NCBI GenBank assembly: GCA_949987565.1 | Contig: OX465111.1 | Span: 8,699,202-8,763,201, forward strand | Length of the DNA stretch: 64,000 nt | From: Luidia sarsii | Taxonomy: Eukaryota > Echinodermata > Asteroidea > Paxillosida > Luidiidae | Reading direction: 5' to 3' | Shown here: positions 53,796 to 64,000 of the stretch, in pieces | Layout: every line of letters starts with the position of its first letter | Numbering within the stretch: position 1 is the stretch's first letter | The notes under the pieces: generated by a model | The model's database searches: none | What the model was told of the DNA's origin: nothing | The model's input: the letters and a program-made list of their open reading frames with translations, nothing else | Translations under genes and position numbers: made by a program

Positions 53796-54089
53796 TTTCT
53801 TTATTTTTAGGTATGTTCAGATAATTTATAGTACTACCACCTGGTTTACTCTAGAATTTCTTGCTTTAGGACTTGGAGAAATGTGATTACACCATATTTG
53901 TATAAACTAACGGCAGGGTCTAATACATATGTGTAGGTTAGAAGATCAATGGCATCACCTTTTTCAGGATAGGAACATGTTAACATGATTTTGTTTTGCA
54001 ATTAGAATGTATTTTGTAAGATTCCGAATTTTGGCCCTTAGCTACGAGAATATATCCGTCGTTATACAGATTCGAATCCACCGCACGAC

Positions 54090-54255
54090 GTTTACCAGCT
54101 CAGTGGTCAACTGGTTAAGACGTCTGCACTAGAAAGCTGGAAACCAGAAGTCGTAGGTTCGAATCCTACCCGAGCTGTCAGTATTTCTTCCAGCATGCAA
54201 TGCACTGAGCACTCAGTGCTTATTACGCCGAGCAGGACAAACCCTCATTGAATAA
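54090..54255 (+). repeat. tRNA-derived SINE family B, best-preserved copy
   Basis: A box TGGTCAACTGG (54104-54114), B box GGTTCGAATCC (54156-54166), closing CTACCCGAGCTG, then the family tail TGAGCACTCAGTGCTTATTA and ACAAACCCTCATTGAA. The cloverleaf is imperfect and the tail is shared, so it is a SINE rather than a tRNA gene. Confidence 0.75.
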
Positions 54256-54693
54256 CATTCTCCCGGACGAGAAAATCAAGTTCTTAGAATTCCAAACAAG
54301 GGATCGAAGTGTCACTGAATGTAGCACACAATTCTCTAGTAGGTTGAGCGTAAATTAGTTTTAAAACTTGAACTTGTATTGCAACTCTTAGTCTTGTTAC
54401 GACGCTTGAAAATATCCATTTGATATTTTTCACGGGAACACGAACAAGTAAAAAAAGTAAGCGAAAGTCCAGGACCTCACTCAAAGTAGGGTCGTTTTCT
54501 AGAAGATATCCAATGGCATAATATACATACACTTCTTATAAGATTTGCATGTACAGTACTTGGTGTAGAGATTTGTCCACGCATGCGCGTTGTTAGCACT
54601 GTGCTTCGCCTGCCTGCCTGTAAATGTTCCAAGCGCCTGCTATGGTCAGTTTATGGTCATTTTCTCTTGTATATGCTGTTGCACAGCGGACTA

Positions 54694-55037
54694 GCCGTGT
54701 TCGCATTGGACTTTTTCTTCCGCGGCCACGCGGTAACTTACCGCGACATTCCTTAAGGTGATTCTACCGTGCGTCCGCACTTGGATTTATCTTCCCCGGC
54801 GGAATGAGAAATTCACTGTGTGAGGCTGGCAGAATGTCGCCTATTATTGGCCTGTCAAGTTACCGTGGCTGAGTGGAAAGTTTCCGCGACGTCTCTCGCC
54901 CTGTTAGTTTTACATCACGCTCGCGGTAACTTGACAGGGAGGGTAGTTTTCCGCGAGTCCGCATTGGATTTATTTTTGTCATTCTTCCGCTCTGCCGCGG
55001 TAGTTTGACAATTTTAAGTCCAATGCGAACACGGCTT
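54694..55037. repeat. Inverted-repeat DNA element with AGCCGTGTTCGCATTGGACT termini
   Basis: The 20-bp terminus at 54694-54713 is repeated in exact inverse at 55018-55037. Internal CCGCGG / GGTAACTTGACAGG words are also inverted. About 344 bp, no coding frame. Confidence 0.85.
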
Positions 55038-55081
55038 AAAGCCGTGTTCGCATTGGACTTAAAATTGTCAAACTACCGCGG
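54995..55081. repeat. 87-bp near-perfect palindrome (43-bp arms, one-base centre)
   Basis: The end of the 54.7-kb element is followed after a single A by the terminus of a second, opposite copy. Arms 54995-55037 and 55039-55081 appear to pair at every position. Confidence 0.93.
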
Positions 55082-55089
55082 CTCGGTAA

Positions 55090-56675
55090 GGCTATGGTTG
55101 CTGTATAACATTATTATCGCACTTTTATCATTGACCTCTTTGCTCAGGGTAGTGACAGGCACTCCGCAATGCGCAGGACCTGTTCCGGTGCTCACAGCTC
55201 TCGAAATCTATACGGATTGGCTGATAGCCATTAATTTGTTTGTCTAGTGCTTGTGGTGTATACCACCCTGTACCTTTACAATCTGCCCTCAAACACGGTG
55301 GATGATTTCGCCAAGCAAGTTGTTCACACCACTACTACCAGATTACCCCCACCCCTCCCCTCCTCCCCAGCTCTTGTTTCGCCCAATTACAGATAACCCC
55401 TTACCAATGATAATTGAGCCCCCTCAATTACCGGTGTCAAATCCCTTATAATCTGGTTGTTACCCCCAACCCCATCAATCAAGCGTCGTAACAAGATCGC
55501 GCCCAAAGACGACCCGACTTTAACCCACGGGACAAGGCTCCGCTAATCCGCGCGGTGGTTTGTTGCACTAACCGGCAGTACCCCCTGTGATCCCGATTTG
55601 TTGGACCCTCAGCCAGTGCACCGGCCGGTACCCGCAACACGGCCAGACGCGACCCAGGAAGCGGGCCCAGACGACCCGGCGGCCCAAGGCAAACAGTTTT
55701 TGTTGCCGGTTCCTTTGCGCGACTCTTCACAAGTACTTGCAAAGTGGGACCGGAATCGGCCCGCCGCTCCGTCCTCCGTGCGATGTGCACGCGGCTTGCA
55801 TTAGTCACCCTCAGATGTCACGCGGTCCCAGACTGCTGCATTCAAGGGGTAGTGAGAAATTAAGGAACCACAGCGGTTACCAAAATCCGACATCTGTAAA
55901 GAAACCAGTCCCCACTCATCTATCATTATGTACAAGCATTGCTAAATCCCCATTGTCTTGATGAATGCGGCCGTGCCCAATGGTCTAAACTTTCTTTTCA
56001 GAGCGGCCCCATTTCACTTGGAGATTAACACTGGCCGCCTTCATCAAAGACCATCCCCAGCATCTCAAGTCAACAACGCAGGCGACAGTTGACTGACATT
56101 CACTGCGGTAACAGTATGAATCCTGGCCAGGGGATTTTTCCCCATTTGGCACGTTCGACCCGATACCAACGGATACAATTCGAAGTCGGAGTTTTGGACT
56201 TTTCTGGCGCCTTTCGGATTAATTTTTTCCTGTCGTTTGGATGTGTAATCTGGCCCGTGATTACCCATAGGATGAACGTTGTGTGACAGCCCTCGGTCAA
56301 TCGATTACAGGAGCTCCCTCGAAAATGTGTCAAGAAGGCACCAGACTTCTCAAGCTATATACACTGAACTGAATGAACAAACAAAATCTTAATTCACTGA
56401 AAGAGAGATTCCCTTGCTTTCCAATCGGTACATCTCGTGAATACGCTTGGCTTTGCAGTGTCAAATTTTCTTTCGTGGGTATCTCAACCCCATGAACTCA
56501 TTGCATGTTTCAACACAGCAGATATGGAAGTGAGTTCCAAAACAGCAGTTCACCAGTCACGTACCACGCGTGCAGTCTCCGGTGAAAGTTTTTCCCTTTC
56601 TCTGAAATAACGACAGTGTGAATAATTAGCCTAATTTCAATGTCTCGTGCATCCGAGGTACATCTGCTGCTTTTC
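55090..56675. other. Intergenic sequence without a recognisable gene
   Basis: GC-rich 55480-55850 with open frames of about 110-124 codons on both strands; otherwise unique and unassigned. Confidence 0.4.
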
Positions 56676-56680
56676 AGAAA

Positions 56681-57958
56681 GACTCTGACTCGAGAGATGT
56701 GACTCTGACTCGAGAGATGTGACTCTGACTCGAGAGATGTGACTCTGACTCGAGAGATGTGACTCTGACTCGAGAGATGTGACTCAGACTCGAGAGATGT
56801 GACTCTGACTCGAGAGATGTGACTCAGACTCGAGAGATGTGACTTGGACTCGAGAGATGTGACTCAGACTCGAGAGATGTGACTCTGACTCGAGAGATGT
56901 GACTCAGACTCGAGAGATGTGACTCTGACTCGAGAGATGTGACTCTGACTCGAGAGATGTGACTCTGACTCGAGAGATGTGACTCTGACTCGAGAGATGT
57001 GACTTGGACTCGAGAGATGTGACTCAGACTCGAGAGATGTGACTCTGACTCGAGAGATGTGACTCTGACTCGAGAGATGTGACTCTGACTCGAGAGATGT
57101 GACTCTGACTCGAGAGATGTGACTCTGACTCGAGAGATGTGACTTGGACTCGAGAGATGTGACTCAGACTCGAGAGATGTGACTCTGACTCGAGAGATGT
57201 GACTCTGACTCGAGAGATGTGACTCTGACTCGAGAGATGTGACTGACTCGAGAGATGTGACTGTGACTCGAGAGATGTGACTGTGACTCGAGAGATGTGA
57301 CTCTGACTCGAGAGATGTGACTCTGACTCGAGAGATGTGACTCTGACTCGAGAGATGTGACTCTGACTCGAGAGATGTGACTTGGACTCGAGAGATGTGA
57401 CTAGGACTCAAGACATGTGACTTGGACTCAAGAGATGTAACTCTGACTCGAGAGATGTGACTCTGACTCAAGAGATGTGACTCTGACTCGAGAGATGTAA
57501 CTCTGACTCGAGAGATGTGACTCTGACTCAAGAGATGTGACTCTGACTCGAGAGATGTGACTCTGACTCGAGAGATGTGACTCTGACTCGAGAGATGTGA
57601 CTTGGACTCAAGATATGTGACTTGGACTCAAGAGACGTAACTCTGACTCGAGAGATGTGACTCTGACTCAAGAGATGTGACTCTGACTCGAGAGATGTGA
57701 CTCTGACTCAAGAGATGTGACTCTGACTCGAGAGATAGGACTCTGACTCAAGAGATGTGACTTGGACTCAAGATATGTGACTCACACTCAAGAGATGTGA
57801 CTCGGACTCAAGACATGTGACTAGGACTCAAGACATGTGACTTGGACTCAAGAGATGTAACTCTGACTCGAGAGATGTGACTCTGACTCAAGAGATGTGA
57901 CTCTGACTCGAGAGATGTGACTCTGACTCGAGAGATGTGACTCTGACTCGAGAGACGT
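56681..57958. repeat. 20-bp minisatellite (GACTCTGACTCGAGAGATGT), 64 copies
   Basis: 28 units in exact 20-bp register, one 18-bp unit (57241-57258), then 35 more. Variants CAG, TTGG and CTCAAG cluster towards the right end. Each unit carries an XhoI-like CTCGAG in the major variant. The 235-codon minus-strand frame is the repeat. Confidence 0.97.
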
Positions 57959-57959
57959 G

Positions 57960-59585
57960 AATCGTATATTTTATTACTCTATATTTTATTATTCCAAAAC
58001 AATAATATGAAAGGGTATAACCATGAAGACTGCACTTTCTGTGTGTTTAATTAGTTTCTAATGGGATGGTTGACACAAGCGTGTGGTCAGCTACCGGTAT
58101 CTCAGTACTACGCCCCGTATGACACCACAAATATTTATGAACAACGAAACGTCCTACAAATCTTAACATGCTTGAAATCTCAGATTTTTCACGCGTTTTG
58201 TGAATTATAGTTCGTTTGAAACAAAATTAGTCATTTTTTCGTAGCAACCGAATTCAGATGGAAGGTCGAACACCTGCAAATGTGTAGAACTGATCTACTT
58301 GCATAAATCGATCTCTCCTCACAGTCACAGGATCCTTGGTCTAGGAGGAATTGTACACATTCGCAGGCGTGCACCGATCCTTTACTTTGAGTGGGTTTTC
58401 TTTTTTTCTGTGGGGGCGAGTGGTGGTGAAAACATGGCTTCTGACACATGGGTTAACCCAGCCGTCAGACAGACCATAAATCACGGATGTGAATCACTCA
58501 TTAGGAAAAAAGGCCCAATCCCAACAACCAAGAACGGGGCATTCATCTTGATTCCTTTACTATACGGTGATAATTACCTATAACACGCCTTCCCAGCACC
58601 CATGCTCGAACAACCATGCTTTGGAAGTCGTTTTCAAGACACGTTCACCAGGCAGTGGTGCGGTGCGCCCTGGTCTAACCACGGACACGGACAAACACGG
58701 CGACCCGATTACATCATCGCGTTCGGAAGCCGGTGGTTCCGTTGACCGGTCGCCGACGGTTCCTCCAAGAAGGAGGTGGGTGGAATGTACACACGCCCCC
58801 TTCCCGTCTGCTGCCGGCTCGAAATTAATTAAAGGGGGCAACCGAGCAAATACACCGGTGATGGGGAAAGGAAGTAAATGTCCCCATTCTATTGGCGAGG
58901 TTTCGCTTGGAGCGCTTTGGAAGCGAACAAAAAAAAGAACATTCCAGGCTTTCAGCAGCGGTCGGGTCTTGCCAGCATTTCCGTCAATTGCATTGCGACA
59001 TGGTTGAGTATATTTATCAAATGTTGTGATTATTTTCGAGCCAGCCTTTCCTTGACACTTGTGGCGAGTGTTTGTTTGGTATTATCTTGCCGCGTTTCCT
59101 GTGTCTCAGTGCGTTCAGGGTGTGAACCTTGACAGCGTGAATTGCAGTGACTTTGTCATACTGGAGGCCGTGTGGTGGCCTTCCAACTCCCGACGGTCAG
59201 ACAAAGTCATCTCAAGACTGAGCTCGCTGAACATCAAACCGGGGTCAAGAGTCAGCCATGAACAAAGTCTTTTTAAACAATGCCCCTGCCATCGAAGCTT
59301 CCTTCCTGAAAATCTGAAGTCCTATAAGCTTAATGGACATCAGCTTGCTTATACCGTACTAATCTACGCTTATGCGTATTATGTACAGAATGATACGCTC
59401 TGTTATGCCTTGTATTCATATCACAGACCAGCATCTTACTGAGATCATGTACACTGCAGTGCCGCTGCGCTAACCTTTTACCTGTAGGCCTATGACTTTG
59501 CCGAGAATCAGAGTCGAGTCACGATAACAAAATATACATCACCTTGGATTGACACGCACTTGGGACTCAACTTCCGTGACTTATA
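57960..59585. other. Intergenic sequence without a recognisable gene
   Basis: 58560-59000 is GC-rich with a 146-codon open frame of unknown meaning. 59500-59580 contains GAGTCGAGTCACGATAAC and TTGGGACTCAACTTCCGTGA, relatives of the minisatellite unit. Confidence 0.4.
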
Positions 59586-59587
59586 TA

Positions 59588-59980
59588 AGGCCTTTTCACA
59601 CTATGAATGTTCAACACGTGTTGAAATTTACACGGGTCCGACATGGGTCCGACCCGTGTTGAATTCAACACGGGTCACTCTCGCTGCGGTTTCACACTAC
59701 GCAACGCCACACCAGCATTTTCTCAACCAGTGTAATGTTTCGACCCGTGTAATGCGTGATCGTTTCACCTTGGAGGATTCACACTACACACAGCATCGAG
59801 TTTTCAACACGGGTCGAGAGCTCTCAACCCACCTCCCGAGCAGGGTTGGTTTCAACACGGGTCGATCGCTCTACACGGGTCCGACCCGTGTTGAAATGTT
59901 GTAGTGTGAAAAGGTCAGTCATTTCAACACGGGTCCGACCCGTGTTCAACACAGAGATTTTTCATAGTGTGAAAAGGCCT
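59588..59980. repeat. 393-bp foldback element with perfect 20-bp TIRs and internal ACACGGGTC motifs
   Basis: AGGCCTTTTCACACTATGAA (59588-59607) and its exact reverse complement (59961-59980). Inside, TTCAACACGGGTC / GACCCGTGTTGAA pairs occur at least six times. Confidence 0.9.
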
Positions 59981-60277
59981 ATACACTCATTTAGACTGCA
60001 TTTACACTGCATTTAGACCGCAATCGCACGTTGGCAGCTTTTACATGCAGTCTTGTGTTCGGGTATTGGGAAACATGGGTTGAATTCTTCTCTCTAAACT
60101 GAGCTACATGTAGGCCTATTTCATTTGATTTACTGTTCGAGTGAGCATATCATTGGTAAATGTTGGGCCTAATTCGACAAAAACTGTGACAAGATTGGAA
60201 ATGTGTTTCCAATACAGTATAATAGAAAGATGACCCGTGACTCGGACACGAGAATCGACCATTATAACATATAACCC

Positions 60278-60640
60278 AGACTTGACTCGGACATGACCTG
60301 GATGACTCGGACATGACCTGGATGACTCGGACATGACCTGGATAACTCGGAGATGACTCGGACATGACCTGGGTGACTATAGGACATAACCTGGATGACT
60401 CGGACATGACCTGGGTGACTCGGACATGACCCGGATGACTCGGACATGACTCGGATGACTAGGACATGATCTGGATGACTAGGACATGACCTGGATGACT
60501 CGGACATGACCTGGGTGACTTGGACATGACCTGGGTGACTCAGGCATGACCTGGGTGACTCGGACATGACCTGGGTGACTCGGGCATGACCTGGATGACT
60601 CGGACATGACCTAGATGACCCTAACTTGATCTGGCTCGGA
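60278..60640. repeat. Second 20-bp minisatellite (GACTCGGACATGACCTGGAT), about 18 copies
   Basis: Units vary (CTGGGT, ACCCGG, AACTCGGAG) and are more diverged than the 57-kb array. Period and the GACTCGGAC start are shared with it. Confidence 0.93.
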
Positions 60641-60705
60641 CTCGGGAGACTCCATATTTTGTTACTCGAATACAAGTCTGTCGCTGAAGATTCACCGACG
60701 TGGCA

Positions 60706-60719
60706 GCGCCATCTGGCGC
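60706..60719 (-). promoter_or_regulatory. Candidate CTCF-type site (GCGCCAGATGGCGC)
   Basis: The minus strand contains AGATGGCGC, the core of the conserved bilaterian CTCF motif, with 12 of 14 matches to CCASYAGRKGGCRS. It directly follows the minisatellite. A shorter core match lies at 25734-25742. Confidence 0.3.
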
Positions 60720-60799
60720 ATTCAGATTCCTAGATCGAAGCGCAAAATACGGTCATGGTACGCAACAATCGAATATCGAAGCGGAGACGGAGGACCCGC

Positions 60800-62165
60800 A
60801 GTGAGCTTGTTAGGTCTTCAGTAGTACATTGATATGTGCAACAGCTATTGATCAAATCCCCTCTCCGGCCAAGAATTTCCAACGGTCATTTTGGTTCACT
60901 CGGAAGCAATTAGCACGGTGTTAGCTGACAATCAGGCTGATCGATAAGCGACCCTCAAGGACTGGCGCAACAGGTGACGACATGACTCAAGCGGTTCTCC
61001 ACATCGGAAGGGCAACTTTGAATCACGTACAGCCCCGGTAATCAGATAGCCAATGTAAAAATACACAACATATGGATTTTAAAAAGAAATCTATCTGTTC
61101 TGAAAACAATGTCACAAACAAAATGTAATTTACAAATCTAAAACAAAATAGGATCTGGCGTTTTATCCTACTATATATGGCATGATCTTTCTGTAAATCA
61201 GAATAGGTGAGCAAAAAGATAGACCCATACGCCTGAGCAGTTTGTGTTCTTGTCCAGCTACGATCGAAACGTCGGGTGCCGGGCTGTTGGTCTACACCGC
61301 CTGTTATTCCTGTCAAAGTTCTAATACTTAGTAAATAGCAAGTAGTTCTGTTTATACACATACAAATGCACAATTAATACAGTGCATGCTGCCTCCCACA
61401 GTTCATAAGCCTAACATTTCCAATATAATGTGAATAGCACTTGAATAATTGCGACTATGTAAGAGGGTCCTTTCATTTCGATGTAGTATTTGTGCCTCAC
61501 ATCTTGTAATTAGAACTCAACAATTTTGGAATGTAACTCTAACTTGACATAAGATTGAAAGTGAACATGTAGACACGAGATACATCGCATGATATAAGGA
61601 TTCCAAGTGGGAGCCTGCTATGAGGAATCATCAATTATTCTGAAGAAAGAGCTCAATCTTACAAGTGAAAGGTGGCGTAACTAATCTCCTCCCATATTAC
61701 TATTATCATGGCTTCGTGAGTTCATTAAGTGATCGGACAGTCACCGTTGGGATAAAATCAACGTGCACGTACATTATATTAACAAATGGCAGTGGTAGCA
61801 TTAACGCAGTATTAGTCACACACATTGTGTCACCTTGGTTGATCAATTGATCTGCGCAGCCACGACCACTCGCGGAACGTCACACAATGCAAGTACCGAC
61901 AGTAGCTGCGACAACCCACACCGAGGGAGGGAACTCCCGCGGTCACACGTTACCAGACCCCCTAGCTTACTATCAATCGAGCGCCGTGTACACATCACTG
62001 TTCAAGTGGGACGGCTCGTGGCTCATAACAAAAGACGGGATACCCTTCATGAATGACGTAAACAGATAGCAACGCACGGAAGCGGGCTATACCCCCACTG
62101 CTTGGTCGGTGACTGTGACCCGGCTGTCACTACGTGGTGTGCAAACACACACCTGACAGCTACCG
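60800..62165. other. Intergenic sequence upstream of the right-edge promoter
   Basis: Unique sequence. No gene seen; 61850-62100 is moderately CpG-rich. Confidence 0.4.
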
Positions 62166-62175
62166 GTTGTGGATC

Positions 62176-62183
62176 TATAAAAG
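62176..62183 (+). promoter_or_regulatory. TATA box (TATAAAAG) of a right-edge gene
   Basis: A strong TATAAAAG in a GC-rich flank (CTATAAAAGTGCGCG), about 190 bp before the ATG of the putative first exon. Transcription would start near 62206. Confidence 0.5.
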
Positions 62184-62372
62184 TGCGCGACTTCATACCG
62201 TGAGACATAACTCGCTGGAACGGTAACCGAGCAAGACGTGCAGGATAACACTCAAGACTCGTGAGAAAGTGACAGCAACTACACCTAGTGATCTACAGTT
62301 CCCATAGTATTGCTTAGGTACAGCAACTTACTGCAGTGACACTATTTGCTCCCGTATTCACTACCTAGTACC

Positions 62373-62415
62373 ATGGATGCGAACACAAGAACTGCGACGT
62401 CCATGTCCGCTCGAG
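62373..62415 (+). CDS. Putative first coding exon of an unidentified gene (MDANTRTATSMSAR)
   Basis: ATG in strong Kozak context (taccATGGA) opens 14 codons plus one base before a near-consensus donor CGAG|GTAAGC. With the upstream TATA box this is a plausible first exon. An acceptor TCACTTTTCAG at 63475 keeps the frame but reaches a stop after 32 codons, so the true second exon is probably beyond the window or elsewhere. No family recognised. Confidence 0.4.
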
Positions 62416-62419
62416 GTAA

Positions 62420-64000
62420 GCAGAACGTTATTTCAGTTCATGATCTATCTATCAGAAAATTAATATCAATTTATTTTCTACCTTGGCTGAACCCATGATT
62501 TTACCCTGCGTGAAGCACGGCCTAATGAGGAATGTGCCTACTATTTCCGCCTCACATATGCCAATGTGATCGCAATTCAATTTTCAGCATTAATGTCCTC
62601 GGAAATTTCAGCAGAAATTGTTCGCAGAAAATCATACTTATTAATAATTTCAGTTTTACCGATAGCATCCTATTACTTTGATCCTTACATTTTGTATGTT
62701 CATAAGTTAACCAGTGTTGCCATGTTGTAAGCAGCAATACATTATTACACCCGAATCACGCGCTTTGGTTTTCGTTCCGCTTCCCGGCTGGACAATCCCC
62801 ATTTCCACTATGCACTATCCCATTTCAACATTTCACAATTCCCCATTGTTTGGCTAGTCGGCCCTGTCGGAAGTTCCTCCGACTGATACAATGATCTTAA
62901 TGCGATAACTGCCGCTCTTTGTGCACGAACGCATTGTATGCATTTATGGGCTGCATAGTTAAAGATCCGGTAGAAAGGAAACGCCAAAATGTGTTTGTTT
63001 TGGGGATCAAGGACACAAGATTGAGAATCAGTAGGAATGTGTGTCACTCAGAAAGTTGCGCAATAAATAGGGACCTACAGTATTTCGAAACTCGTGGGCA
63101 GTATGGTGGTATACAGCTTAAGTAAAAGCACGTGTCTTACACGAATGTCGTATGGTCGGTATTGATTGACAGGCGCTTAGTGTGGTATTTTGGCAACGGG
63201 TACACAATTGTAACCCCGGGGATTTTGAAAACTGGCCGATTATACAAGTCTCTGTTTTTTTTTCTACAAGAAGCCGCCTATGGTCCACCGCCGTTGTATG
63301 TCATGCGCGTTGAATAGTATTGCATTTTTCGTTACGAACTATTATTTCAGCGGTTTTTGTAAGCATGCATGGGTGATGGGACTAGATATCTGAAGCATGA
63401 TGTAACAGTTTCCCCAGCACCTAGGCAACAGTATCTAGGATCCGTTCAATCAGATTAAACGGTCTCACTTTTCAGGTAGTTCCGTAGTTTCCCCTGACCA
63501 TAATGGTTCCATCCCCCAATCTATCAGTCTTCCTCCAAGCTGGCATTTTCAAGACCTCTTGTGGCAAAGATAGCGAGCCCAACAAAAGAAATTGCTCGGA
63601 ATTGCTATTTTCCCCTCGTTTCCGTTCATTGAACTGGTTTCCTAAGCCCAAGGTCACACAAAGGAATTCCCTGATGCAGAGCCGGATATCCAGTCCGACA
63701 CTGTTCACTTGGCAAGCAACCCAGAAAAGAGGAAAAAAGGACTAAAAACATCAGCTGAGCGTTTCTGGGATTCACAGAAGTGCTAATGCATTTCGTTTGT
63801 AAAGAAAAAAGTGAATTGAACGAGTAGGTAACATTAGTCGGACTCAGCTTCATTCATGAAATGGCAAGAGGGATACTGGCCTTTACCGCACTGGACGGTC
63901 TTCTATTAGTATTACATGCTAGAATGGTGTGCGTAGGATTACAATGTATTTTCACATGATTAGTAATTTCACGTGGTTAGTGGTGATGGGATTCCCCATT
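62420..64000. other. Right-edge sequence, possible first intron
   Basis: Unique sequence. An 80-codon frame at 63503-63745 follows the acceptor-like TTTTCAG at 63475 but is out of phase with the putative exon 1. I see no domain. Confidence 0.35.

Noticed and set aside
54097..54178. Genuine tRNA gene
   Set aside because: A and B boxes are present, but the cloverleaf does not pair cleanly and the downstream tail recurs at 26.4 and 50.9 kb, so it is a SINE.
56824..57531. 235-codon minus-strand frame (SHISRVRVTSLESE repeats)
   Set aside because: It is purely the 20-bp minisatellite translated.
63476..63573. Second coding exon joining the 62373-62415 exon
   Set aside because: Acceptor and phase fit, but the frame stops after 32 codons with no recognisable domain; too weak to annotate.

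Overview
This is animal nuclear DNA. Genes are split by GT-AG introns, it carries TTAGGG-type telomeric repeats, tRNA-derived SINEs, foldback/MITE-type DNA elements and relics of LINE and Penelope-like retroelements, and there is no bacterial gene organisation. The repeat style (many minisatellites, ACATGTAC and AGGCCTA words) and the protein similarity suggest a marine deuterostome invertebrate, such as an echinoderm, hemichordate or amphioxus. The species is not identifiable from the sequence alone.

Left third (1-18 kb): the minus strand carries most of the 5' half of DHX16, the spliceosomal DEAH-box helicase (yeast Prp2 orthologue). Thirteen coding exons can be placed with every splice phase consistent. 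They run from the N-terminal domain through helicase motifs I, Ia, II (DEAH), III and IV, and the gene leaves the window at position 1. Its introns are full of tandem repeats: a 16-bp array flanking a telomeric-repeat core, 51 copies of a 28-bp unit ending about 22 bp from a 3' splice site, a 105-bp array containing SINE sequence, a 42-bp array and a 12-bp array. They also hold piggyBac-like TTAA foldback elements and a Penelope-like fragment.

A compact divergent promoter near 17.85-18.04 kb (a TISU/YY1 motif and a CRE within 160 bp) appears to serve both DHX16 (leftward) and SSNA1 (rightward). SSNA1 (18.0-21.3 kb, three coding exons, 117 aa) is a complete microtubule/centrosome coiled-coil protein gene.

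Right two thirds (21.7-62 kb): no protein gene could be supported. The region holds MITE families, two tRNA-derived SINE families, a LINE 3' fragment, perfect palindromes and large minisatellites (an 18/36-bp array with a CTCTGC-rich array near 52-53 kb, a 20-bp array of 64 copies near 57 kb, and a second 20-bp array near 60.4 kb). It also holds non-repetitive, locally GC-rich DNA that may be regulatory. At the right edge a TATA box, a Kozak-context ATG and a good splice donor (62.18-62.42 kb) look like the first exon of another rightward gene that I cannot identify.

DHX16 (pre-mRNA splicing) and SSNA1 (microtubule remodelling) are functionally unrelated housekeeping genes. Their link is head-to-head arrangement around one short promoter.
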